A stretch of DNA of 64,000 bases from Prostheceraeus crozeri (Eukaryota > Platyhelminthes > Polycladida > Euryleptidae). Under the pieces are notes generated by a model. It worked only from the letters and a program-made list of their open reading frames with translations, did not search any database and was not told the origin of the DNA. The stretch is taken from NCBI GenBank assembly GCA_907163375.1, contig CAJQUW010003459.1, forward strand, positions 77,001 to 141,000, written 5' to 3'. The position numbers and the translations under genes were made by a program. This document shows, piece by piece, positions 1 through 10,830 of the stretch (position 1 is the stretch's first letter; the number at the start of each line of letters is the position of its first letter).

Positions 1-1197
1 AATGTAAGTACTAATGCACGAGTTATATTGCTTGAGTTGAATCTCAGTATGACAATGGTCATAATAGCATTTACTGAGTTCATTTTCAAAAGTTCACTTT
101 TTCAGCATCGAATCATAAAAATACGAGCATTCTCCATGAATGTAGAATGTTGTGAATGCAGAAAGACTTCAAATATTGTAGCAGGATATTCAGAAAATAA
201 AACAGAAATTGCAACAATTTACGATAGTGAAATACCTCTTTTCATGCATCTTGCCATCGTAGAACTGCTATATGGAAGCACTTTTCTCTATGATACAAAT
301 TTGCAGCGTGACTACAAATCATAATGGTTTCTTTAGATATCACATATTTTCTACATGCATCATACACGCGCCAAATCACACCAAAAAATAACCTAATCCT
401 AAATTCAGTTTTGAACAAAACAACAAAGCGTGCATTTTACAATTTTTTCACAATGAAAAATTGAGCGTAAAATACTTTCAAAACTGTGCAATAAAATGAC
501 CGTTATTTGAAAAATCGATCGAAAGATGCAGGGTCAAGCATGCACAATTGAAGTTATGCGAGGGAAAAGTTAACACACCAAGACAATGTTTAGAAAGTGA
601 CCAACCAACAAAATTAGATACGGAGGAACTAATCATGTCTGCACATCGGTGAATATTGTTTTCTATTTTTCGTCAGTAGTTTTTTTATAAGGAGATATGC
701 AATCCAAATAGGCACCGAAGCTATGATCACGATGTTCATCTCTGACGGTTCTCTAGAGTTATCCGCATTACAAACGAGAGGTAATTTGGTCTCTCAGACA
801 ACAGAATATTCGGAACCAACTGAAGAATAATGATGATACGATTTTGCAATGGAACAATAAAGTACTGTAGATTCTCAGTCACATTTCTCCAAGCTTTCTA
901 TGTTACAAAATGTTCCTGGCTAAAACTGCCATAACGCGCGGAAAGAAAGTACTACAAAATTGCTGGAAACTCAATCATATGTATGCTCCATGACTTCCAT
1001 GATTTAATAATACAAATGTGACGTTTCTTATGAGTTTTGTGAAGTGATACAATTATTTTTTGTCTTCTACAGACACACGTGTTGGGAATTGTCATGCTTC
1101 ACACATTTTCGAAGTCATTTTGCGACACTACGCTGTGCAATATTTCATTTGCAACATCGATAGAGGAACACTCATTTTCCTAGTCAGTGGGACCAAC
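1..1197. other. No recognisable gene (left flank of LTR element)
   Basis: This stretch is AT-rich and has one open frame of 98 codons at 28-324 (+). I cannot relate that frame to any family. I see no splice-flanked exon, RNA gene or repeat end here. The target site of the LTR element (ctttg) follows at 1198-1202. Confidence 0.5.
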
Positions 1198-1202
1198 CTT
1201 TG

Positions 1203-1439
1203 TGTATTGACGCAAGGAAAAACAGCAATTCGTGTCAATAAGAAGGTGCTCTCTTCTCAATAGAACATGCTTATGTCATACTTGATGTGATATGAGTTTC
1301 AGCTTTATTCACAGCTAATGGTCAATAGTGACGTCACATGCAGTTAGCACGGGAAGAGGGAAAGTCGCGATTAGATAATCACACACAGACTTCCAATATG
1401 CGAACGGAACGGCAACGCACAACAGCTCAAACTCCCACA
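1203..1439 (-). repeat. 3' LTR (sense orientation) of the LTR element
   Basis: This 237-bp repeat is identical by eye to 5191-5427. On the sense (minus) strand it contains an AATAAA signal at 1304-1309. It also holds a palindromic TGACGTCA (CRE-like) octamer at 1329-1336, which could be a promoter element. The last codons of the pol frame run into this LTR and stop at 1427. Confidence 0.93.
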
Positions 1440-4400
1440 CGCCCCCCAGGTCGACAGACCTCACACGCACACCACATCACTAAGTCACCGAATCTATCCG
1501 GCGGCTTCCTCTCGCGAATGCTACGACGTAAAATACTGGCCTCATTATCCTCATCATCTTCACCGCTTAAACCGCTTTCATCACTGTTTGAGTATGTAGG
1601 AAACGTATCTAACGTACACTCCTCACCAGGGACTAGCCTTAGGTGTGAAACGTGGCGTGCAACGCCATCTTCATTCAGAATAACACTTACGCTAGAACAG
1701 ATGCTAGTTATCCGATGGGGACCCGACCAAGTACTATCGCACCTCCCCGAAACACTCTTCAGGTAAACTCTGTCGCCAATACTGAAGGGATTTCTATCTA
1801 AATCCTCATACTTTGAACTTTCTTCCAAGTCAACCTGCTCAGGGCCTACCCGCTGGATGTGTTTACGCTCAGTAGTCACTCCTGGCTTCTTAGAGGTGGC
1901 TGCAAACATTAACTCGTAGGGGCTTTGCCGCTCACCGTCTCTACTATTATTTACCCAGAACGTTGCTTCTTCGATATCTCGGTTCGCTCGCTTGGCACAT
2001 CTCTTAACAGTACGGTGGACTCGTTCTATAATTGCGTTGCCTTGCGGGCGATAAGCACTAGAAAAAACATGTGTAATCTCCCAATTATCGAATAGCTCAT
2101 AGATATCTCTACTTCTAGACACGGTACCGTTATCGGATAACACCGAACTAGGAGGACCGAACTCCGCTATAATTTGAGACAACTGCATCGACACTTCAGA
2201 TGAAGACTCATTGCGCAGCCGTCTCCAAAAAGGGTACCGAGATGAAAGGTCGATTATAGTCAAATAAGGAATCCCATTATAGTGAGTTATATCAACTGCT
2301 ATGTTCTGCCATATAACCGGACTAGTGCTGAAGGCGCCCTTATCCCAACTAAAATTCACCGCCGGATCTATCCTAGCACACTTGTCACAACTACGGACGA
2401 CTTTCTTTACTAGCCTCCTAGAAACCAAATTTCCTAGCTTCTGTTTGGCTAGATTCAAGGTTCGATCTACACCAAAGTGGCACCTTTCGTGGATCTTTTT
2501 AATTTCCATGAGGTTGCGGTTTTGATTATCTGCGCCCTCTGCTACTGCTGCGGATAGAACATTTGCTGTGTCTGCTTGATCTCTCATAACCTGTATCCAT
2601 TTTTGGGGGACACGAGTGAGGCTGTCCGAAATATTTTCAGCAGATTTCACTAAGTGCGGTTCGACTTTGATTTTTTCGGTTTCTATAATCTCTCTTAGAG
2701 TATCAAGTCGACGTTTGATAAGTCTTTCTGATAGAGCACGAGTCTTGACATTGTGCGTTTTATTGATAACTGCCGTCAACCATTTATACACAGTGGATGA
2801 ATCAGTCTTAATAATTATGTCTCTCTTACCCCAGCGTAGGGCCATATTAAGCCCTTTGATAGCTGCGTCTAACTCACTAATATTGATATGTCCAGTGTCG
2901 TTATGTGGTCTCAACCACGAAGCGTCCTTATCGTTAACTGTCAAGACAACACCTAGAGCTAGGTTGCTAGCATCAGCCCAAACAACAATAGGACTATTTT
3001 CAGGGACCGGCCAACTTCCCCTCACTGGATCACCATTAGTCGCTATCTGCCGCATCATCTGATTAATGAGATCCATAACTGGCGTCGTGACACTATCATC
3101 CCACTTAAGCTGCGCTAACGAAGTCAAGCGTTGGAGGAAACTACAATAAGCGCGCAACCACCCAGCAACTGGAAAGTGGCCTAACAGCTCTCCTATGATG
3201 CCATTAATTTGACGCCGAGAACACTGTCCTGAAGGTATGGTGGGAATAGTTTTATCTCTTTGCCATGACAAGTCATCGTTCACTCGGATGCCCAGTACAC
3301 GAACTCCTGCAGGATTCCCTAAGCTAACGGGTTCCTTGGTCAGTAATCCCCACTTTGACAGGTGATTTTTGACATGAGAGACGCTTACTTTACTTTCGTC
3401 AATGAATAAGTCATCCACGTAGCTGGAGACAGATTCCTTCAATTCCTTTTCAAGTGATATCACTTTATCTACTACTGCTGTCATAATCTTAGGAGCGACG
3501 GAGAGACCGAACCCCAGCCTGGTGAGCAAGTATATTTCATTTTTCCATCTAACGGCCTGATGCACCCACAGTGACTCATGCACGTGTATTTGTAAATAAG
3601 CTTTACGTAAGTCTAAGAGGGAACAATTAGACCCTCGTTGCCGCCATTCCCGAAGCCTATCTGAACATAGAGGTACTGAGCCCCCTGGAAAACTTTTAAC
3701 GACCCGGTTCAGCATTCGATAATCTAAAACCGGGCGAATCTTTTTTCATCTCCTTTATCTTGGAGCACAGCCATGGTAGGCAAAAAACTCTGAATTTCAC
3801 CATGCTGAGTGGCGTCATACTTTACTAGTATCCCCTCGCTAACCCAAGAATTCATTTCGGCATCGAAGCCATTCCGATCGCAGGGTTTCACATAGTCAAT
3901 AGGAGTTTTATGCAAATTATCGGTATTACCACCCTCGGTCCACTTCCAGCTAGCTACCCATCGACCTTCAACGAAGCTGGCGGTAAAGTCGCTATCACTA
4001 ACGCTTAGGCTTTGCGGGGCCCAGTCAGCGTCGATACTGACGGCAGCTGTAACATGGGTGATGTTTGGGGAGAACTTAACCGTAACTTCTCCCTCACAAT
4101 AGCTGAGTTCGAGTCTCTTGTGAGATAGAATGTCTAAACCTAGCACAACATCGACATCAAGCGGCAATCGTTTAACAACATGTGCTTTCACCGGGCCTAA
4201 CTCAACGTCATCGTCCGTCACAACAGACCTGAGCATGACAGCACCACAAGTATGCAACTTGTCCTTATCCATCAGCTCTAAACACAGACTAGACTGCTCG
4301 CGACGTTTCCCCTTAGCCCTGTGCTCACCTAGCAAAGTAACGCTGCAGCCGGTATCAATCAGCACTCGCAGTTTGTGTCCATCGATCCACATCGTCCGGA

Positions 4401-4602
4401 TTAATGCACGGATGCGGGGGCAGCATGATCCGGCACATCCACCTCCGCACGTCCGTTTCCCGAAGCAGTAGACTTGGGGCAATGGGATCGAAGATGCCCA
4501 ACTTCTCCACAGCTGTAGCAGATAGTGTTGCAGTCCCGAAGAAGATGTCCGATACGCTTGCAGCCGCTGCAGCGCGGTTTGTTTGTTCTCTGCGGATCCC
4601 AA
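1427..4602 (-). pseudogene. pol: Pol polyprotein (protease, RT, RNase H, integrase), one frame break
   Basis: The first open segment (4602-3724) has an aspartic protease with the LIDTGCS active site and runs into the start of the reverse transcriptase. The second (3715-1427, 762 codons) carries RT with the catalytic YVDD box, RNase H (motifs WADAS, ELDAA, TDSS), an H2C2 zinc finger (HERCHFG ... CDKC) and integrase with its three acidic positions (DITH, SDNG, and E in NAIIERVH). The two segments read in different frames. The break falls at a run of A residues on the sense strand (3741-3746 on the plus strand), inside the RT finger region. It may be a real indel, a homopolymer sequencing error or, less likely, recoding. 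Everything else is open, in keeping with the identical LTRs. Confidence 0.88.
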
Positions 4603-5168
4603 CGTTGGCGTGTTCCGACGCTGGTTGTTCCAGCTGCCGCAATGTCCAAAAGTTCCGATGGGTTCACCAGAAGGGCTTTAGCACAGGAAATGATCTGGGA
4701 CAGCTCCATCTTCTCTCCACATTGAACCTTGACTTGAGGTACAATTTGTTTTGGCAGTGCGTCCACGAGATGATACGAGACGAGTTGTTCCGGTACTGCG
4801 CTTCGGTTGCCGATCATGACGCCAAGAGCGCTCTTGATCTGATCCACGACCAGGTCTACTGACTCTCCCGGTATTAGCTTCGTTTCTTTCAAGTCTTGCC
4901 ATGCGCGCAGCTTTGAGCGGCCAAACATTCGCATGAGTTCGGCCTTAATTGCGCTAAGGTCGGATTGCTTTGCAGGGGGCATCTGCTTCCATGTGGTGTA
5001 GGCCGCTCCCTCCAGGAAGATAGGTAGGATTTTCGCCAGTCGGTCATCGGTCTTCTCGTCCTTATTCTCAATGGTGATTTCGGCTGTTAGCAGGAACTTA
5101 TCCATCCAGAATTCAACATCTTCTCCTCTGCCGCCCGAGAATTTCTTCACCGCGTCGATTAGCTTCAT
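4401..5168 (-). CDS. gag: Gag-like nucleocapsid protein of the LTR element
   Basis: About 255 residues. The open frame continues upstream to 5216 inside the LTR, but the ATG at 5168 is the first after the LTR and the better start. The middle is alpha-helical and lysine/glutamate-rich, as in retrotransposon Gag. Near the C-terminus are two CCHC zinc knuckles (C-x2-C-x4-H-x4-C): one starts CSGCKRIGH and one CYSCGEVGH. These bind the element RNA during packaging in Gag proteins generally. The 3' end overlaps the start of the pol frame by about 200 bases in a different frame, which suggests translational frameshifting for pol, though no slip site was proven. Confidence 0.85.
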   Translation of the reverse strand: MKLIDAVKKFSGGRGEDVEFWMDKFLLTAEITIENKDEKTDDRLAKILPIFLEGAAYTTWKQMPPAKQSDLSAIKAELMRMFGRSKLRAWQDLKETKLIPGESVDLVVDQIKSALGVMIGNRSAVPEQLVSYHLVDALPKQIVPQVKVQCGEKMELSQIISCAKALLVNPSELLDIAAAGTTSVGTRQRWDPQRTNKPRCSGCKRIGHLLRDCNTICYSCGEVGHLRSHCPKSTASGNGRAEVDVPDHAAPASVH

Positions 5169-5190
5169 TCCCGCCTTTGCCGTGATAGCT

Positions 5191-5427
5191 TGTATTGACG
5201 CAAGGAAAAACAGCAATTCGTGTCAATAAGAAGGTGCTCTCTTCTCAATAGAACATGCTTATGTCATACTTGATGTGATATGAGTTTCAGCTTTATTCAC
5301 AGCTAATGGTCAATAGTGACGTCACATGCAGTTAGCACGGGAAGAGGGAAAGTCGCGATTAGATAATCACACACAGACTTCCAATATGCGAACGGAACGG
5401 CAACGCACAACAGCTCAAACTCCCACA
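5191..5427 (-). repeat. 5' LTR (sense orientation) of the LTR element
   Basis: This is the partner of 1203-1439 and would carry the promoter for the minus-strand transcript. The CRE-like octamer and AATAAA are present at the equivalent positions. Only 22 bases (5169-5190) separate it from the first plausible gag ATG, so the primer-binding site must lie directly against the LTR. I could not match that stretch to a specific tRNA. Confidence 0.93.
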
Positions 5428-5756
5428 CTTTGATCACCTTTGATCATTTCGTCCACCCATGAAAACTCTTCGGTATTATTAAGTACACGCCTAGATAGTA
5501 AAATCAAGACAAGTAATCTGATAAAAAATGATTTGACACATTTGTTTGAATGAATTTATGAATTAGCGTATATTAACGATTCATCTCAAGTTCATCTTCT
5601 AATTTGTAATGTTCATTTGTCCATTCACCGCATCCTCTCAAAATAGTTTTCGGTGATATAAAAGAAGCAGTTAAAGAATAAGTAAATACTTAAGAAATCT
5701 AACTCACTTTATTGTGTAATTGTCGTTGTATCGTGTCATATGTAATAATCTACAAT

Positions 5757-6537
5757 TTGGGCTGCACGGAATCCCGATTCCTGCGACCTCAGAATAAGAA
5801 AATCTCATAGTGAATACCGCGCAGGCCTACCCTGCTGTTGCTCCTCTTGCTAAGATATAGGCTGTCTTGACATACCAGTGGCCAGGGATCCATCCGAAAG
5901 AATTTCTTCTTTGCTGCTTGAGGCCGATTATAATGTCGAGATATTGACCTTCCGCATAGCAGCTTACAGGTAACGTGACTTTGCTTCGAACCTGTCTACA
6001 TTTCTTTATGTTTTCAATTATTTTGAAAAGAATCAAAAATAAACTCCTCTTTGCTGCATATCATTTCAAAATGAATAAATGAAAAAAACGTCTCGTTTCG
6101 TTCATCACTGACTAGCATTTCAGTCATTGTTATTCCCTCAATCATTTTTTGTTGCATTACCACATAATTTCTATTTTAGAATTTCATCATAGACTCGCCA
6201 GGTATAATGACAGTTACTTGCAAATGCTGGTAAAATAGAATTAAAGAATGCCCTTACAAGTCTGTTTCAAATTCTTTAACACTATTAGAATTTTCTTATT
6301 AATCTATAAAATTTGCATTGAATTCTAGAAAATTTAAATGTTTAGCATGAATGATAGATAGAAACCGCAACTACAAAATTTTGATATTTTAAGTTTTAAG
6401 TGACTATCACACGACAATCTAGAGCGCGAAACAAATTATATTTCGTCCAAGTTTTAATAAAGGCTTCAGGGAAACTTTTCAAACTTTTATTATTTTGCTA
6501 CCAAAGTAGCACACCAGTGCGGCTAGCGCACAGCCCT
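5757..6537 (+). repeat. Interspersed repeat copy A, hAT-like non-autonomous element
   Basis: This copy is alignable by eye with 31010-31608 plus 32307-32505, which is the same repeat split by a later insertion. Its ends are loosely inverted: GGGCTGCACGG at the left, and gcgcacagccct at the right (reverse complement AGGGCTGTGCGC). A further isolated end of the same type (tagggctgtgcgc) starts at 27835. No transposase frame is present; the 69-codon frame at 6036-5827 (-) is not conserved in copy B. No clear TSD was found here. Confidence 0.55.
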
Positions 6538-6695
6538 AAATGCAAGAAAAAAATACGATATTCAAGGTTTTATTTCAAATCCATATCTGCCGGTACTCAA
6601 AACGTTCTCCAATTCACGAGTTGTTTCTGTTATAGACTACGAACTGCAATAAAATGAGTGTTAATGAAATTTCCTGAAGCAGATGACTTTGACAG

Positions 6696-9089
6696 TAGGG
6701 TTCGCAGCCTGGGCTCCTCAGCTCGGGCAGCCCGCCTGATTTTTAGATCGGGCTTTACTCTCGATTCTCGGGCTTACCCCGGGTTTATAGCCTGGCCCGG
6801 GCGGCAAGAAATAGCCCTGATTTCTAAAATTGACAGCTATATCTTAACTTACTATGGAATTACAGTGAAAATCGCTGACAGAACAATTTATCATTCGCCC
6901 ACAAATAGGGAAAATTCAACAAATATGCTGACGTGCATTGGATGCGCTGTCAGTCGCATTGCACTGATGACATCATATTTATGAAATTCTTGTCCCGGTT
7001 ACTATTAAGGGCATTGGTTGGCAGGAGAAGACACATGCTTCACTGCTGGTTCAATGAGTACACATTAAGATTATGCTAAAGTTGTAATCAATGTTAAACA
7101 ACTAGTCAAGTTTTCGGAAAGCATCTACAAATATGTCTGAAGTCAGGGGCGTCGCCAAGGGGCTACCGGAAGCGACCCCCGATCGCCGAGGCCGCGTCGA
7201 AGAAATAAAAGTCCTGATTTCTAATAACGGGCGCTTCCATCATTTTCTTTGTCGGGCTGCGCGACTTCTCTGGGCATCTGATTGATCCGAATCTTGAGAT
7301 TATCCGAACCTTGATGAGCATTTAACGCGGACTTTAATCTGTAAAAGCTAATTTATGAGCGGATTACATAAAATCTCCGTCTCGTTTTGTTTACACAAGA
7401 GCATGAATGGTGAATGAGCGAGATTAGGCGCTTGCGACTGATGTTCGCTTGAGTTTCACACATTCATAAAAGCTCATTGGGAAGCATGTGTTTCTAGACA
7501 TGATTTGAATAAATTGAGCTGCTTCACATTCTTTTGCAAACGTGCCTCACAGGTAGACATGGGCCTCGATCCCTGCAAATTGTAAACATTAATTGATAAC
7601 GAATTATTTAAGATGTAGCTGATAATTTCTGCTCACAATATGAAAGACACTTGACGAGTGACGTCCACATCTGTGCGCGCAGTGGGATTTCGACCATGAA
7701 CTGCATAGAGGAATAATGACCAAAATTCGGATTTCATTTAGTCAGAAGATGATTAGCTCATATATAATGAATCGACAGACAGGCCGGCAAAGTTTCGAGG
7801 GAATAATCCATTGTGTAAACATGTGTTTTACAACTCTCTTTCAAGGCGATTGCTTCAGTTGGCTAATTTTCTTGACTTTTGACTAAAAGGATCATAACCA
7901 TCTCCAAATTGGCCAAGAGGCCTGCATCGCCTGGTTTATGGCTTTACTAGATCGAATCAGTTCATATCGTTCCACGTCTTCGGCATCGCACTTCGACTTT
8001 TCAGTATGTGAGTGCTTTCATATTTCTTCGTCACTTAGGTCAAGCCGATCAATCTTGCTCCTCCGAAACTCAAATCGAGGAATATAGCATGCAACTACAA
8101 TCCGAAGTGAGTTGAAACCTTAAATTACTGTAAAAACCAATTTTCTGTTGTTGGCCCAGCTAGAGATATTGGAAATTAGAGTCCAAAAAGTTAGAGACCC
8201 TTGAAAAGATCGACGATATGAGTAATCTCAATTCGAAGGTCCTTCATTATGTTATTATAACTATAATCGTATTGCATGATCATCATGTAATGTTTGAAAA
8301 GATATAATTATTTTTCTGCATAATGGTAAAATTTCGTGGCAATTCATGCTGCTTCACTTGCGTTATTACGCAATAGCAATTACGTCGCAGAAAAACTTGG
8401 GCCCCCTCCCGAAAAAATTATCTGGCGACGCACCGGTCTGACATAGCGGATAAATTTGGGAAAAGCCTCAACGGTGATCTCCTTTCCTTCAGTGTTGCAT
8501 TTTTTTATTACAAACTTGTAATGCAATTGGTATACGGGAAACACATGAGAATTTGTGCGGTCTCAAAACAATATCAGTTTATTGACAATTGAAGCAATCA
8601 ATTACAGGTAGAATCAAGAAACAACACGCCAATTCGGAAGCACTCCCATACTGGCAAGCAGTAATATTGTCTAAAGTAATGCTTGCAACAAGATTTTATC
8701 AGTAAGCGTAGGCTCCACCAGGGGACTGCACAATCACCTGAAAACAAACAAGGTGAGCCTGCTCAAATATCAACAGCTATCGAAGCCTAGAAACAGAGAA
8801 TGATAATAGAATTTGTAGCAATTTGTAGTGAAGTGAAATTCTAGACTATTTGCTTGCACGTCTTGTTGCTACTAACAATCACATCCAAAAGTAGAGCCCT
8901 TTGGTAGAGACGTCCACCAACTAAAGCCAAATCTTCCGAAATCAGATATGGTATTTCTATCAGAGAAATCATCATGAAGATATAGAAAGAAATGTTATCA
9001 AGGAGCGAGCAATACTTTATAGAACTGTAAAGCAAACTTTAAAAAGTCTGGCTGCCCGGGCTTGATTTTCATCCGGGCTGCGAATCCTA
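6696..9089 (+). mobile_element. 2.4-kb hAT-like DNA transposon, non-autonomous, perfect 8-bp TSD
   Basis: The left end reads TAGGGTTCGCAGCC and the right end, reverse complemented, TAGGATTCGCAGCC. Both are flanked by the same 8-bp TSD tttgacag (6688-6695 and 9090-9097). An 8-bp TSD with a TAGGG-type terminus fits Ac-like hAT elements. The outermost 60-130 bp at each end are crowded with GC-rich CCCGGG/GGGCT/AGCCCG motifs that stand out against the AT-rich surroundings. I see no transposase reading frame inside, so it must have been moved in trans. A second pair of inverted ends (7144-8440) lies within it. Confidence 0.8.
7144..8440. mobile_element. Possible nested TIR element inside the 2.4-kb hAT element
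   Basis: The left edge reads CAGGGGCGTCGCCA and the right edge, reverse complemented, CAGACCGGTGCGTCGCCA, so the inner GCGTCGCCA is an exact inverted match. No matching TSD is visible and no coding frame is present. It could equally be internal structure of the host element. Confidence 0.35.
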
Positions 9090-9243
9090 TTTGACAGTAA
9101 CGTCTTTAAAATGCATAGCTGGAAAATTCTTTTATTACAAAACTAAGAATGTGAAATGTGAATGAATTCATTACATTTACTTTGTATGAATAGAAAATAT
9201 CATTAAAAACTTCTAGTGATCAAGAAGAGATGCCCTCATTTGT

Positions 9244-9612
9244 CTACCGAATTCTTAAAATTCCAGGAGTTTCCAGGAGCGAGGAAGCCCTGTTAATTCT
9301 TGCAGGAGTGCATCCTTGTCGATTGTGTTCAAAGCATTCTTGATTTACTGGCACTCTGGAATTTGCTGATAGATGTACACATTGTAGTGGAGCTGACAGC
9401 CCCAGAAATTCAAAGCATTTGACATTAACGCTGCAAGATCTTGCGCATCTCAGACGAATTGACATCGATGGATGTGTTTTGGAACATCCAGCCGACTTCA
9501 TTCGCTTGTAGAATGCTTCTCCATTGTTTTTGGTTGATGGTCTTTCTTGACATGCAAGAGAATGCCCAAACATCAGGATCATCAACAGCAGCAGAATTGA
9601 GGGATTGTACAT
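9244..9612 (-). CDS. Small secreted eight-cysteine protein, PAN/Apple-like
   Basis: A 122-residue frame. Residues 1-20 form a clear signal peptide (hydrophobic SILLLLMILMFG, then HSLA before the first cysteine). The mature part has eight cysteines at about 21, 43, 56, 60, 66, 78, 93 and 101, an even number as expected for disulfide pairing outside the cell. The spacing around CARSCSVNVKCFEF followed by C78 resembles the core of PAN/Apple domains, where C-x3-C-x5-C precedes an aromatic strand. That resemblance is by eye only. No intron is needed, but it could be one exon of a longer gene. It lies outside the 3' end of SPTLC1 on the same strand, between a hAT element and a LINE relic, and shows no transposon protein features. 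Function is not known. Confidence 0.5.
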   Translation of the reverse strand: MYNPSILLLLMILMFGHSLACQERPSTKNNGEAFYKRMKSAGCSKTHPSMSIRLRCARSCSVNVKCFEFLGLSAPLQCVHLSANSRVPVNQECFEHNRQGCTPARINRASSLLETPGILRIR

Positions 9613-10139
9613 TTTACTATGAAATGATGAAACAGAAAATTGAATTTCAAGTTCGGTTACTCAATCTTTACGACCGGATCTGAATCATTATGATGGGGAG
9701 CAAACGTGGCATTTTATGTATTAAGTTTTTTGATAGCTTAAATGACAAAAATAATCGGGAAATCCATCGGGCAAACTTATCATGAATCCTATCGGATAAC
9801 CTGTGCTTTGAGAAACAGAGATTTCAATGCCTCCTTGAACTGGCGTTAATAGGAAATTTGAGAGAGAGATAAAGGGTTTTTTATCTTGGAATAATAATCA
9901 GAAAATACACTTTGACGATGATGAGTAAGTAACGCTAAGTTACAGAAAGAGTAAGCAAATCATGAAGAAAACATACATTAAGGAATGCTGTTTAGATATC
10001 TTGATACGAACAGATGATTGTCTCAGTCTTCGAGAAGTCATTGCCATTTCTGCACAGTGCTGATCACTCCTTCCTAGACGACGTGGGATGAGCACATGTA
10101 GAGGATGATTAGCCAAACTTTCTGCGGATAGGAAAAGAT
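9613..10139. other. No gene recognised
   Basis: This is the flank of the secreted-protein frame. The minus-strand upstream region beyond 9612 is AT-rich, and I could not support a promoter. Nothing else is visible before the LINE relic at 10140. Confidence 0.4.
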
Positions 10140-10830
10140 TACACGATACTCATGCAACGGCTGCTGATGTCCTCAAAAACATGACAATCGCAGTCTCGTC
10201 CATGAACGATGCGATGACACCTATTCGAAAAATGTCGAAGACGATCCTGATGATGAGACGGCAAGTACACAAAGACGGGTGAAGCATAGTCAAAAAGTGA
10301 AATTATGATGCTTTTACAATTTGTCTCTAAAACTGTCAAGGATACAATTGGTCTGAGGATCGGGAGAGCATACAAGTGAGAGTTGCACTTTTTCAATGTT
10401 GCAAATGATATGTTGATCCCACTTCAGGTTAGAGGAAATTGTCACCCCGAGCAATTTCAAGTTGTTAACTTTTTGAACATGTGGGAGCAAAGACTATGTC
10501 CACTGTCTTTGTGTGGGAGTGAAACGGAATCAAAGCAGTTGATATCATCAGCAGTTTTGATTTTTTTGACATTTAAACACAGGTTTATCTTTTCGCTTGC
10601 TAACACGATGTTGTTGAGAGTCTCGAGAAGATGTTGCATACTTGTCACGGTGTCGCGGTCAATTGTCTGAATAATCAGTGTCACCAGCATACTTGATGTA
10701 GTCCGTTAATTCTGGGTTAATGAGGTCTGAAGTGTTTGCATGCACATGATTCACAACTGTCAACATACCTATACAAGTTAATGGCATAGTCTACTGGAAT
10801 ATGACATTGTCGATTTCATGGCGTGGATAG
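10140..10830 (-). pseudogene. Decayed LINE reverse transcriptase fragment
   Basis: Minus-strand translation gives NTSDLINPELTDYIKYAGDT (a degenerate version of the RT box, YAGD for YADD). After a frame change comes LIIQTIDRDTVTSMQHLLET, and further downstream a LINE C-terminal section resembling the CR1/jockey groups (SLFDYASPVFVYLPSHHQDRL, then FSNRCHRIVHG). Frames shift at least twice. It is a 5'- and 3'-truncated relic with no expected activity. Confidence 0.7.

Larger units (their letters stand above)
1203..5427 (-). mobile_element. Complete LTR retrotransposon, minus strand, 5-bp TSD
   Basis: Two 237-bp direct repeats (1203-1439 and 5191-5427) bound gag and pol reading on the minus strand. 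By eye the repeats show no difference. Read in the sense direction each LTR begins TG and ends CA. Both outer flanks carry the same 5-bp duplication ctttg (1198-1202 and 5428-5432). Domain order is gag with zinc knuckles, aspartic protease, reverse transcriptase, RNase H, integrase; this order occurs in both Ty3/gypsy and BEL/Pao elements and I do not assign the lineage. A G-rich tract (sense strand, next to 1440-1450) is a candidate polypurine tract before the 3' LTR. Identical LTRs and an intact TSD mean very recent insertion. One base-level frame break in pol makes this copy probably non-autonomous. Confidence 0.93.

Noticed and set aside
1338-1766. A 142-codon plus-strand frame, and others at 2301-2525 and 2616-3062
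   Set aside because: All are antisense to the integrase and RNase H parts of pol and have no protein character of their own.
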